Positions 1 through 7,697 of a stretch of 64,000 nt of DNA are shown one piece after another (position 1 is the stretch's first letter; each line of letters starts with the position of its first letter). The notes under the pieces are model-generated. The model searched no databases, was not told where the DNA came from, and was given only the letters and a program-made list of their open reading frames with translations. The stretch covers positions 124,001 through 188,000 of the forward strand of contig CBDCGS010000005.1 of NCBI GenBank assembly GCA_965216915.1. The letters are read 5' to 3'. The DNA is from CBDCGS01 sp965216915. Lineage in GTDB: Bacteria > Pseudomonadota > Alphaproteobacteria > UBA828. Made by a program: the position numbers and the translations under genes.

Positions 1-19
1 TCGCGTCCGCCGGTGCGGC

Positions 20-607
20 TCAACCGACGGGCATGGTCTCGGCCACGCTCGGGCGCGTCAAGATGCTCTCGTACCACTGCGTCAGGCTGGGGCACCGGCC
101 GCGCCACTCCGCGTTGTGGCGAAACTCGAGGTGCCCGAGACCGCAAACCACCGTCACGTGATCCATGCGGAACGGCGCCGCAGCGAGCGTCTCAGCCTCG
201 CCTTCGAGGCACGCGGTGATGCGATCGGCGCGCGCTTCGTAATGCGCTTTGAGCCGCGCGCTCTGCTGATCCTCGGGCAGTCTCTTCTGGAGCACCCATG
301 CGACGCTCGTCTCGGTCAATGTCTGCCCCAGCGTCATGCGGCGCTGCCAATCCCACTTGTCGGCGTCCGGATAGAGGGTCGGGCCGGCGCCAATCTCATC
401 GAAATAGCGGCAAATGACGTCGCTATCATAGAGCACCGTGCCGTCGTCCCATTCGAGCACCGGGATCAGCTTCGCCGGATTGAGCGCGGCAAGCGCGTCG
501 GATTCGAACGGGTTGACGTCGACGATCTCAAGCGCGAGCCCGTGCTCCTTGGCGACAATCGTCGCCTTTCGCCCGAAGGGTGTCGCCGGGCTCGACCAAA
601 GCTTCAT
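20..607 (-). CDS. Glutathione S-transferase family protein
   Basis: A 195-residue cytosolic protein with the two-domain GST layout. The N-terminal thioredoxin-like half (about residues 1-78) begins MKLWSSPATPFGRKA, with a Ser/Pro-rich glutathione-site loop, and carries the cis-proline motif KLIPVLEWDDG and the DSDVICRYFDE segment. The all-helical C-terminal half follows. The ATG at 607 is preferred over an in-frame ATG at 685 because the extra 26 residues are Arg/Ser/Pro-rich and the GST fold starts exactly at MKLW. Glutathione conjugation or dehalogenation of small electrophiles is the family role; the substrate is unknown. It is a single gene, convergent with nothing visible at the window edge. 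Confidence 0.85.
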   Translation of the reverse strand: MKLWSSPATPFGRKATIVAKEHGLALEIVDVNPFESDALAALNPAKLIPVLEWDDGTVLYDSDVICRYFDEIGAGPTLYPDADKWDWQRRMTLGQTLTETSVAWVLQKRLPEDQQSARLKAHYEARADRITACLEGEAETLAAAPFRMDHVTVVCGLGHLEFRHNAEWRGRCPSLTQWYESILTRPSVAETMPVG

Positions 608-721
608 GTTCCGAATCTCCCTCGAGGGGGTGGGGCGCGACGGTCTCGCGTCGGATCGTAGCACGCGCGCGCGCCTCACCGACATCCGTCGGGGAGGCAG
701 GCGGCTCGGGACGGGAGCCGG

Positions 722-2299
722 CTAGGCCACGCTGGCGGTTTCTTCGCGAGCGACGATGCGGTCGCTCGGGACGTGCACGGTGACGGTTGTCCCGATGCCG
801 ACCGCGCTCTCGAGGGTGAGGGTGCCGCCGTGCAAGGCGACCAGCGATTGGGCGAGCGGCAAGCCGAGGCCGGTTCCCTCGAACTTGCGGTTGAGTTTGC
901 CGTCCACCTGCCCGAAGCGCGACAAGGCCTTTGGTATGTCCTCCGGGGCGATCCCGATCCCCGTGTCGGTGACGGTCAAAACGAAGCCGTCGGCGCGATC
1001 CACCGTAATGCCAACCGTCACCGAGCCGCCCGCGGGCGTGAACTTCACCGCGTTAGAAAGCAGATTGGCCAGGATCTGGGTCAGGCGCATCGAATCCGCC
1101 CGCAGGAACGGCAAGGCCGCGCCGTCGAACGCGCTAACCAGCGCGACGTCGCGGCTCCCCGCGCGCTGCTCGACCATCCGAAGACACGCCTCCACCACGC
1201 GGGCGACATCGACACGGTTTTCATCGAGGGTGATCTCGCCCGCCTCGATCTTCGCAAGGTCGAGGATCTCTCCGATCAAGCCCGAGAGATGCTGGCCGGA
1301 GTCGCGAATATCGTCGACATAATCTGCATAGCGGGAATCGCCCAGCGGACCGAAGGGCGCCATGCGGATCAGATCGGCGAACCCGATGATCGCGTTCAGC
1401 GGCGTGCGCAACTCGTGGCTCATGTTAGCCAAGAATTCGCTCTTGGCGCGGTTGGCGCTCTCCGCGTTTTCGCGTTCCCGCCGCAGCTCTTCGAGTGCGC
1501 GCACCTGCTCGGTGATGTCCCGAATGGTCGCGATGAAAAGCGGTGGCGATTCGGTCGGCGCGTGCTGGAGATGCACCTCGACGGGATAGAAGGACCCATC
1601 CTTTCGCCGGTGCCGCGTCTCGAACACCAGCATGCTCTCCGCGCCCTGCATCAACGGAGCGGTAAGCTCCCTGAAGCCGGCCTCCGTATGGTCCGGCATC
1701 AAATCAAGCGGTGTAAGCGCCGACAGCTCATCTTGCGCGTAGCCAAGGTTGCGCCGCGCACCATCATTGACGTGAGCAAAACGCAAGGTTTCGACGGCGA
1801 AGAAGTAGATTTCGTCGCTCGAGGCCGACATCAGGCGCCCGAGGCGCGCCGAAAGATCGGTGCGCCGCTTGAGCTCCGCCCGGGCCGAATATTGCTCCTC
1901 GAGGGCCAGGCGCAGCCTTTGCTCGGTCGCTGCGAGCCGTTCGAGGATTTCGGCGATGAAAGCCAGAATCGGCAACGCCACCAGGAACACGACGGGAATG
2001 GCCACGAACACGACCGTTCGCCACGGGACGTCGGGGGCGACGATCCGCCACGCGAGCACCGCGAGTGGTACGCCGGCCCCCAGACAGATGGTGAAAAAGA
2101 TCGCGATGAATTGCCGCCGACCGAGACCGGCGCACCGGGCCACCAACGAATCGATCGTGCGGCCCAAGAGGGTCCGCGCCGCTCTGTCACCTGCGGGCAG
2201 CGCGATACTCGCGCCCTGGGATGACTCCGAAATATCCCTCATGGGGCCCCAGCTGACAAAAATCGCGACCGGCCGCGCCATGCGGCGCCGCTCCGGCAT
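722..2299 (-). CDS. Membrane-bound PAS sensor histidine kinase
   Basis: A 525-residue kinase. Two transmembrane segments lie near residues 63-85 and 94-118 with almost no periplasmic loop between them. A coiled linker, a PAS domain (about 150-265, with the KDGSFYPVEVHL core) and a second coiled coil follow. The HisKA H-box is FLANMSHELRTPLNAIIGFADL, so the phosphorylated histidine is His295. The ATPase domain shows the N-box (NLLSNAVKFTPAGG), G1 (DTGIGIAPED) and G2 (GTGLGLPLA). There is no receiver domain and no response regulator beside it, so it is an orphan kinase probably sensing an intracellular or membrane signal through PAS. The first ATG is used; starts at residues 7 or 20 are also possible. 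Confidence 0.9.
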   Translation of the reverse strand: MPERRRMARPVAIFVSWGPMRDISESSQGASIALPAGDRAARTLLGRTIDSLVARCAGLGRRQFIAIFFTICLGAGVPLAVLAWRIVAPDVPWRTVVFVAIPVVFLVALPILAFIAEILERLAATEQRLRLALEEQYSARAELKRRTDLSARLGRLMSASSDEIYFFAVETLRFAHVNDGARRNLGYAQDELSALTPLDLMPDHTEAGFRELTAPLMQGAESMLVFETRHRRKDGSFYPVEVHLQHAPTESPPLFIATIRDITEQVRALEELRRERENAESANRAKSEFLANMSHELRTPLNAIIGFADLIRMAPFGPLGDSRYADYVDDIRDSGQHLSGLIGEILDLAKIEAGEITLDENRVDVARVVEACLRMVEQRAGSRDVALVSAFDGAALPFLRADSMRLTQILANLLSNAVKFTPAGGSVTVGITVDRADGFVLTVTDTGIGIAPEDIPKALSRFGQVDGKLNRKFEGTGLGLPLAQSLVALHGGTLTLESAVGIGTTVTVHVPSDRIVAREETASVA

Positions 2300-2355
2300 G
2301 ATGGGGAAATTTTGTTAAGGGAGCCTATGCGCGCCCGGTTGCCGCCGCGCGCCCC

Positions 2356-3393
2356 TTAACCGGCCAGGGCGCGCGCGATCATGGGTCGGATTTCACGCCC
2401 GAACAGGGCGATCGTGCGCTCGGCCTGCGTCATGGTGGAGCCCGAGGCCTGAATGTTCAGCATCACGTGCGTCGCCCGCGAAGCCCGAATGTCGGCCGTT
2501 AACCGTGCGGCAACCGTTTCCACATCGCCGACCGGCAGGTTGCCCGCCATCTCTTCCAGGGACACTTCGCCTTCGATCGGCCGCTCGATCAACATGCCGT
2601 TCTCGATCGCCTCCTGGCGATGGCGGAGCGCGGCGGCGAACCGCATCTGCTGCCGCGCATGCACGAGGTATTCGCGCGTCTCGGCGTCGCTCTCGGTGAC
2701 ACAGGCGAAGCGCAGCACGCCGAGCGGCGCGGGCCCCTTCCCCGCCTCCGCAAAAGCAGCATCGATCCGCACCCGCTGCTCGGCGAGATAGGCCGGCCCG
2801 TGCCCCCGGCCGGTGATGATCGGCACGAAGCCCCGCTCCGCCGCGAGCCGATGGGTCGCCGCCGAATCACCGGCAATCCAGATCGGCGGCGCGCCACCCG
2901 GCGGCCGCGTGCTGATGCTGCTCTCCGGGAGCTGCGTGAAGGCGCCATCGAAGGTGAAGGTCTCCGACGCGTACGCCCGGTCCATCAATGCGAGAAACTC
3001 GTGAAGCGCGGCCTTGGAGCGCTCGAGATCCGCGCCATAACGGTCGAATTCGTAAGGCTGATAGCCGCTCCCGATGCCGAGCTGGAAGCGTTCGCCGCAG
3101 AGCGCCGCGGTCATGCCGATCTCGGAAAGCAAACGCACGGGATGATAGAGCGGCACCACGATCACCGCAGGACCGAGGTGGATCCGCGAGGTCAGGCCGG
3201 CGCAATGGTTCACCATGAGGAGCGGCGACGGGCAGACGCAATAGTTGGAGAAGTGATGCTCCGCGAACCACGCCGCGTCGAAGCCCGCATCCTCCGCCCA
3301 ACGCACCATCTGCGCCGCGTTGCCCAGCACCTCGCTCACCGGCGTGCCCCGGTCGCGATAGCCCATGAGACAGAAAAGCCCGAACGTCGTCAT
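2356..3393 (-). CDS. LLM-class flavin-dependent oxidoreductase
   Basis: A 345-residue protein of the bacterial luciferase-like monooxygenase superfamily (TIM barrel, FMN/F420-dependent). Typical signatures are the early segment DAAWFAEHHFSNY with the conserved EHH, the LTSRIHLGPAVIVVPLYHPVR strand, and GERFQLGIGSGY. Such enzymes use reduced flavin and O2 to oxygenate organic substrates, often in degradation of nitrogen- or sulfur-containing compounds; the substrate cannot be read from sequence. It is monocistronic, lying between the histidine kinase and the caspase-like gene, 15 bp downstream of the latter on the same strand. A frameshifted relative lies at about 13 kb. Confidence 0.85.
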   Translation of the reverse strand: MTTFGLFCLMGYRDRGTPVSEVLGNAAQMVRWAEDAGFDAAWFAEHHFSNYCVCPSPLLMVNHCAGLTSRIHLGPAVIVVPLYHPVRLLSEIGMTAALCGERFQLGIGSGYQPYEFDRYGADLERSKAALHEFLALMDRAYASETFTFDGAFTQLPESSISTRPPGGAPPIWIAGDSAATHRLAAERGFVPIITGRGHGPAYLAEQRVRIDAAFAEAGKGPAPLGVLRFACVTESDAETREYLVHARQQMRFAAALRHRQEAIENGMLIERPIEGEVSLEEMAGNLPVGDVETVAARLTADIRASRATHVMLNIQASGSTMTQAERTIALFGREIRPMIARALAG

Positions 3394-3408
3394 GGTGCGC
3401 AGCCCGGC

Positions 3409-4797
3409 CTACCGTGTGCGCACGAACAGGAAATGGCCGCCCTCGTCACCCGACCGGCGGATCGGAAAGTAACCCGGCGTTTGATCCGCGTTGACGACGA
3501 CCGGCGCGCGAATGCGGTCGAACAGCGTGTGCCCGTCGAGCACACCGTGGTTTGCCTCGAGCACCTCGAGAAAGGCGCGCGCGAAGACCGAGTGGCCGCC
3601 CCCGCCGCTGTCCACCACCGGCTCGAGCAGGCCGGAGGTGAGCGCGACGCGCGAGCGCTTCTGCACCATGCGCTCGACCCAAGCGAGGGTGCCCCGCGCG
3701 AGGTCGAGCTCGGGCGCGGCGGCGCGGAGCGTGCCGGAATAGCAGGAATCGGCGACCACCAGAACATGCTTCGCCTGCACCGCGCCGAGCTCGCTCGTGA
3801 TGTCCTCGTTGGCGATCCAGGCGGTCTTGACGTCCGGGTCGGAATCGACCGGCAGCCAATAACCGCGGTCGGTGATCTCGTCGATCACGCCGTGACCGGC
3901 GTAGTAGATGACCAGATTGTCGTTGAAGGTGAGGGAGCGGCGGTAATTCGCGAGCGCGCGCAGGATGTCGTCGCGCGTCGCGTCGGTCAAAAGCGTGACC
4001 TCGAAGCCGTAACCCTCGCGCAGCACGCGCGCGACGGCCTTGGCGTCGTCCACCGCGGTGCGAAGCGGCGTGAAGCGGCGATAGTCGTTGTTGCCGATGA
4101 CGAGCGCGTGGTAGTCGCCGAAGGCGATCCCGCCGAGCGCGTCGAGCGCCTCCTCCTTGTTGCGCTCGGCATAGTCCGCCTCGAGGGCGGTGCGATCGGC
4201 GTCGGAGAGCTCGACCGATTTCACCAGCGTCGCGGTGATCGTCGTCGTCTCGTCGGCCCACTCCCACCGCATGGTGTTGGGCCCGGTGACCTTCATCATG
4301 ATCGCGCCGCCGTCGACGCAATAGGCCTTGCCATAGCTGATGGTCTCGATCACGCGCAGCCAAGTCTTGCCGCCCCCGCCTTTCAGTGTGCCGCCGCAGC
4401 TCAGCGACGGGTAGTCGATGGTGCCACCGAAGAGCGACGTGATCTTCATGACGACCGGATAGGCGCCGAAATCGGACTGGTCGACCATGCCCGACCAGGT
4501 GCCGATGAGCGGGCTGAGCGCAGTCGCCGCCTCGACGCCCGGAGGCGCGGCCCGCGCTACCGGGGGATCGACCCTTTTTGGCGCCGGGTTGACGCGCCTG
4601 ACCGCCGTCGGCGGCGGGGTGTCAGGGGTGGGACGCACCACACGTGGAACGACCCGTTTGGCGCGCGTGGTCGTGCTGTCCGGGCCGGCGGGCGTCGGCG
4701 CCACGCGCTCGACAGCCTCCTGCGCATGCGCCAAGGACGCGAGGCCAAAAAGGCTCACGGCGAGCAGGCTCACGATCCAGGCACGCTTGCGCCGCAT
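3409..4797 (-). CDS. Secreted caspase-like (peptidase C14) protein
   Basis: A 462-residue exported protein. A signal peptide occupies residues 1-25 (hydrophobic core IVSLLAVSLFGLASL, cleavage near AHA-QE) and is followed by a Pro/Arg-rich linker to about residue 90. A small beta-rich domain (about 95-190) begins GTWSGMVDQSDFGAYPV. The C-terminal caspase fold (about 228-460) carries the catalytic dyad His302 (YYAGHGV) and Cys352 (VVADSCYSGTL). Both residues are intact, so the protease is probably active, with Arg/Lys-type specificity as in metacaspase relatives. Its periplasmic location and lack of toxin- or defence-type partners argue against a simple abortive-infection role; the true role is unknown. 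Confidence 0.85.
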   Translation of the reverse strand: MRRKRAWIVSLLAVSLFGLASLAHAQEAVERVAPTPAGPDSTTTRAKRVVPRVVRPTPDTPPPTAVRRVNPAPKRVDPPVARAAPPGVEAATALSPLIGTWSGMVDQSDFGAYPVVMKITSLFGGTIDYPSLSCGGTLKGGGGKTWLRVIETISYGKAYCVDGGAIMMKVTGPNTMRWEWADETTTITATLVKSVELSDADRTALEADYAERNKEEALDALGGIAFGDYHALVIGNNDYRRFTPLRTAVDDAKAVARVLREGYGFEVTLLTDATRDDILRALANYRRSLTFNDNLVIYYAGHGVIDEITDRGYWLPVDSDPDVKTAWIANEDITSELGAVQAKHVLVVADSCYSGTLRAAAPELDLARGTLAWVERMVQKRSRVALTSGLLEPVVDSGGGGHSVFARAFLEVLEANHGVLDGHTLFDRIRAPVVVNADQTPGYFPIRRSGDEGGHFLFVRTR

Positions 4798-4849
4798 CCG
4801 CGCACTATATCACGCGGGTCGTGCGCCGCCGTTGGCGGGGCGATACACG

Positions 4850-5797
4850 CTAGAAATAGGTTCCCGCGAGGGTGAACACGGCGGGCCGCAAGCCGAGCTT
4901 GAAACGCGCGACACCCGGCGCCGACACCGTGTCGAGGCCGCCAAGGTCGAGCCAGCGCGTGTTGCGCGCGATCAGCATGACGATGCCGCGCCAGAGCAGC
5001 AGGTTGTGGGCATGGCGGCGCCGGCCCTCGGCGCTCGTCCAGCTCACGAAATAGGTCGCGCTCGCACCATGGCAGAGCAGCACGACGCCCGCGATCGCAT
5101 CGCCGCCGACACGCGCGGTCAGCACGATCGTGTCGTCGGGCGCGGCGGCGCCGAACGCCGTGATGAGGCCGCCGGGCGGGCCGATGAAGCGCTTGGCGCG
5201 GCGGAAGGCATCGTAATGGGCCATAAGCGGCGCGAGATCACGGGTGGCCGAGGCGCGGCGCACCACGGTCTTGGCGCGCTCGGCGGCACGGAGCGTGTTG
5301 CGCCATTTGCCCGCAAGCGCCGCGCGCACCGCCTCCTCGCCGGGGCGCAGGTCCAGCCAGGCGGAGCTATAGCCCGTGACCACGCGGCGCGTTCCGGCCG
5401 CGCGCATCAGCGCGTGGCTCTGCGGCGCGTCGGGAAGCTCGGGCATCCAGATCAACGCTTCGCGGCGCCAACGGCTGAAGCGGCGGCGGATCGCGCGGTA
5501 GGCCGCGGCCTCACCCTCCCTCCCGCGCGGACGCTCGAACCAAAGCGGGCCGCGCACGAGGCGCACGATCGTCGCGAGCCCGAGCACACGGCGCCGGAAG
5601 AGTTGGAGGGCGGCAAGCGGCGCCTCGCCTTCCATGACGACGCCGCGATCGACCGCGAGCCCATGATGCGCCGCGACGGCCTCGCCATAGGCCCAACATT
5701 GCTCGAGGCTGGAGCGGCCGGCCGCCGCGATGAAGCGGTCCCAATCGTCTCGCGTGTGGGTGTTCCAGGCAAGTGCCGGGCTCAACGTGGCGGCCAT
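4850..5797 (-). CDS. FemAB/GNAT-type acyltransferase
   Basis: A 315-residue soluble protein with the double-GNAT organisation of the FemAB/BioF2-like family. It has an N-terminal segment WDRFIAAAGRSSLEQCWAYG, a long basic linker helix rich in Arg (RRFSRWRREA), and a C-terminal acyltransferase core with VGGDAIAGVVLLCHG, the ATYFVSWTS strand and GLDTVSAPGVARFKLGL. Family members transfer amino acids or acyl groups to peptidoglycan precursors, lipids or exopolysaccharide building blocks. The gene is transcribed toward the caspase gene, 52 bp apart. The proximity of PEP-CTERM genes would fit an envelope or exopolysaccharide role, but this is inference. Confidence 0.7.
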   Translation of the reverse strand: MAATLSPALAWNTHTRDDWDRFIAAAGRSSLEQCWAYGEAVAAHHGLAVDRGVVMEGEAPLAALQLFRRRVLGLATIVRLVRGPLWFERPRGREGEAAAYRAIRRRFSRWRREALIWMPELPDAPQSHALMRAAGTRRVVTGYSSAWLDLRPGEEAVRAALAGKWRNTLRAAERAKTVVRRASATRDLAPLMAHYDAFRRAKRFIGPPGGLITAFGAAAPDDTIVLTARVGGDAIAGVVLLCHGASATYFVSWTSAEGRRRHAHNLLLWRGIVMLIARNTRWLDLGGLDTVSAPGVARFKLGLRPAVFTLAGTYF

Positions 5798-5848
5798 TGG
5801 CGGCTCATCGGTTCCGCGAATCGGGCGCCGAGTCTACGCTCCTTCCGC

Positions 5849-6049
5849 ATGAAACGCGCCAGCTCACGCGCCGTTGTTGCGGGCGTCTCCCTGCCGCGCC
5901 GTCGCTTCACGGCCTGGGCAGCGCTTTATTTCGGCCTTTACGTCTGCTTGCCCCTGCTCGGCCTCGCGTTGATCCTGGATGTCGTGCTTTACCTCGTGTT
6001 CGAGCACCTTCTCGCGCGCTGCTACGGTGTGCTCTGCCTGTTTCTTTAG
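5849..6049 (+). CDS. Small membrane protein, unknown function
   Basis: A 66-residue protein with a basic N-terminus (MKRASSRAVVAGVSLPRRRF) and one long hydrophobic stretch at about residues 21-52 (AALYFGLYVCLPLLGLALIL and on) that could form one or two membrane spans. A short tail follows with two cysteines (Cys58, Cys63). It is accepted because its composition is clearly membrane-protein-like, its start lies just upstream of the FemAB gene on the other strand, and a strong hairpin terminator follows 30 bp after its stop. Similar short proteins are, to my recollection, common in alphaproteobacteria. The function is unknown. Confidence 0.6.
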   Translation: MKRASSRAVVAGVSLPRRRFTAWAALYFGLYVCLPLLGLALILDVVLYLVFEHLLARCYGVLCLFL

Positions 6050-6079
6050 AGCATCTCAGACGCGCTTAGCGCAAAAGAA

Positions 6080-6106
6080 AAGGCCCGCGTCGGAGACGCG
6101 GGCCTT
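6080..6106. terminator. Bidirectional hairpin terminator
   Basis: A perfect 12-bp inverted repeat (AAGGCCCGCGTC, loop GGA, GACGCGGGCCTT) lies between the convergent small membrane gene and the PEP-CTERM gene. A-rich and T-rich flanks on both sides suit termination in either direction. Confidence 0.85.
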
Positions 6107-6132
6107 CTTGACGAGTAACAGCGTCGGCGGAT

Positions 6133-6813
6133 TTATCCGCGCTTGTTGCGCCGACGCCACACCGCGAGACCGGCACCCACCAAGCCTGCGCCAAGCAGAC
6201 CGAGCGTCGTGGGCTCAGGAATGTCCACCGGCGGAGGCGGCGGAGGCGGCGGAGGAGGAGGTGGCGGAGGCGAACCGGCCCGGATGTACGCCGAGACGTG
6301 GCTGATCGCTTTCAGGTTTCCGTTGGTAGCGCTCACGATGAAAGGCGATTCGTAAGTGCCGGAGCTGCCAGACAGGAGGTAGCCGACATAGGTATCAGGG
6401 ATACCGTCTCCATCCTTGAACACCAACATGACCTCGGTCCCGGGCGCGGCGCTGTGCGACCACGTTCCACTGAACGCATCGCCGGTCAGGATGAGGTTGA
6501 TGGTGTTCGGATCGCCGGCATCGGGAACGCCGCCGGGGTTCTCGACCTTCGCGTCGAAGGTCCATGTCCCGTTGGTCGTCACGTCGAACATGTTGTCCGC
6601 ATTGACCTGGGCCTGGCTATCATTGTTCGTGGAACCCAGCTCGCAGCCGGAGTTCGCCACGACCTTGTTGAGGATGGAGGCGTCGCAGACGGCCCCGGCG
6701 TGGCTCTCTTGCGGTGTGAACACCGCGGTCATGAGGGTCAGAGCGACGGCTGCGACGCCTGCCCCCACATATCGTCTCATTTTGTTGATGTCGCTCATGA
6801 GCTCTTTGTCCAT
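6133..6813 (-). CDS. PEP-CTERM sorting domain protein with polyproline neck
   Basis: A 226-residue exported protein. It has a signal peptide (about residues 12-39, MRRYVGAGVAAVALTLMTAV ending SHA-GA), an extracellular beta-rich region with Asp/Gly/Asn-rich segments, 14 consecutive prolines, and a C-terminal sorting signal: IPEPTTLGLLGAGLVGAGLAVW followed by RRRNKRG. This is the classical PEP motif, transmembrane helix and basic tail recognised by an exosortase, which is not encoded in this window. Such proteins are surface- or exopolysaccharide-associated. A sigma-54-type element lies about 30 bp upstream. Starts at residues 6 (ATG 6798) or 12 are possible because no strong ribosome site marks the first ATG. 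Confidence 0.88.
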   Translation of the reverse strand: MDKELMSDINKMRRYVGAGVAAVALTLMTAVFTPQESHAGAVCDASILNKVVANSGCELGSTNNDSQAQVNADNMFDVTTNGTWTFDAKVENPGGVPDAGDPNTINLILTGDAFSGTWSHSAAPGTEVMLVFKDGDGIPDTYVGYLLSGSSGTYESPFIVSATNGNLKAISHVSAYIRAGSPPPPPPPPPPPPPPVDIPEPTTLGLLGAGLVGAGLAVWRRRNKRG

Positions 6814-6844
6814 TTTCGTTTCGTGGTCTCGTCACCAGCAACGG

Positions 6845-6860
6845 TGCAAGGCGCATGCCA
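6845..6860 (-). promoter_or_regulatory. Sigma-54-type promoter for PEP-CTERM gene
   Basis: On the minus strand the sequence reads TGGCATGCGCCTTGCA, matching the RpoN consensus TGGCACG-N4-TTGCW with one change (C to T) and exact GG-N10-GC spacing. The predicted transcript starts near 6834, about 20 bp before the ATG at 6813. PEP-CTERM genes are known to be under RpoN with the PrsK/PrsR two-component system in several proteobacteria. Confidence 0.7.
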
Positions 6861-7585
6861 AGCCTGGTAGACCGTTGAAAACGCAAAAAATCCACAGTTA
6901 ATCAACGGTTTACAAATTCGCCCCTTGTAAGAAAACCTGACATCTAACGGACGTGGTTAATTTGACTAGGTCGCGAAAAAACGATGTAGATCCAGCATGT
7001 TATGCGGTTCGTTAAGAATAACGTCTCGTCCGATGACCGAAAATAGATGCAGAAGATTTTTATGTTTTTATCACAAAGGGTTATGGGACCACGCTGGTGC
7101 CGACTGTCAAAAATTCTGACATGCCGGAACCGGCTTACCATGTTCCGCGCGGTTGAAAGGCGCCGATCGCCGGGTGACGCCGAGATTTCCCACGCACGCA
7201 GGAGCCTTACGGCCCTCCGCCGTGGCGATCACCGGAGGGACCCGATGCTGGACCGCTGGAGCGGTCGACAGGACGGGCCCAAAGCGGCTGGTTAAGTAAC
7301 GAGTTCCGTGATCTTTCGCGGGGAGTGTCAACGATGTTTACACCCGGCGGCACAGTCGATGTTTAATCGACTGATTTCGTTGAGAAAAAAACTCTCTACC
7401 CCGCTTTTAGCGCGCCGGCGCCGCGCGAGTTCGAGGGATTAACATTAACATCTTGATATTGTTGCGTTTTCTAGCACGCTCTCGCCGGTCCCCGCCCCGT
7501 GAGTGCGTCAGAAAATCTTACAATTTGAACCGAACGGTCCAAAGGTGATTTGGAAATTCTCGATTTTTCAATGAGTTAACCAGCT
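6861..7585. other. Long intergenic region between divergent PEP-CTERM genes
   Basis: About 725 bp between the two sigma-54-type elements with no convincing gene. Most of it is visibly richer in A/T than the coding DNA around it (for example 6930-7080 and 7340-7580). An internal stretch at about 7140-7290 is GC-rich and contains two hairpins (7213-7239, 7-bp stem; 7251-7266, GACCGCT-gg-AGCGGTC). Short open frames here lack ribosome sites and protein-like composition. It could hold activator (PrsR-type) enhancer sites and perhaps a small RNA. Confidence 0.55.
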
Positions 7586-7601
7586 TGGCATGGTTTTTGC
7601 T
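7586..7601 (+). promoter_or_regulatory. Sigma-54-type promoter for second PEP-CTERM gene
   Basis: TGGCATGGTTTTTGCT has GG and GC spaced by 10 bp and matches the RpoN consensus except for T in place of C at the sixth base. The same substitution occurs in the element of the divergent PEP-CTERM gene. Predicted start of transcription is near 7612, leaving a leader of about 85 bp before the ATG at 7698. Confidence 0.75.
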
Positions 7602-7697
7602 TGGTTAAGGGCGAGTGAAATTGTCAGTGCTGCCATGAAGCGCGGCCCTGTGGGGGTCTTAAGGGGGCAGGCGGCCGGACGCAGGGAGAACGCAGAG

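Noticed and set aside
2620..4875. A 751-codon plus-strand open frame
   Set aside because: It lies opposite the LLM and caspase genes and its translation is rich in Arg/Ala/His without any fold signature.
7140..7290. Cyclic-di-GMP (GEMM) or other known riboswitch
   Set aside because: The conserved GEMM core sequences could not be found in either strand.
7047..7331. Short open frames on both strands in the PEP-CTERM intergenic region
   Set aside because: They have no ribosome site, no protein-like composition and they run through the hairpins of the GC-rich island.
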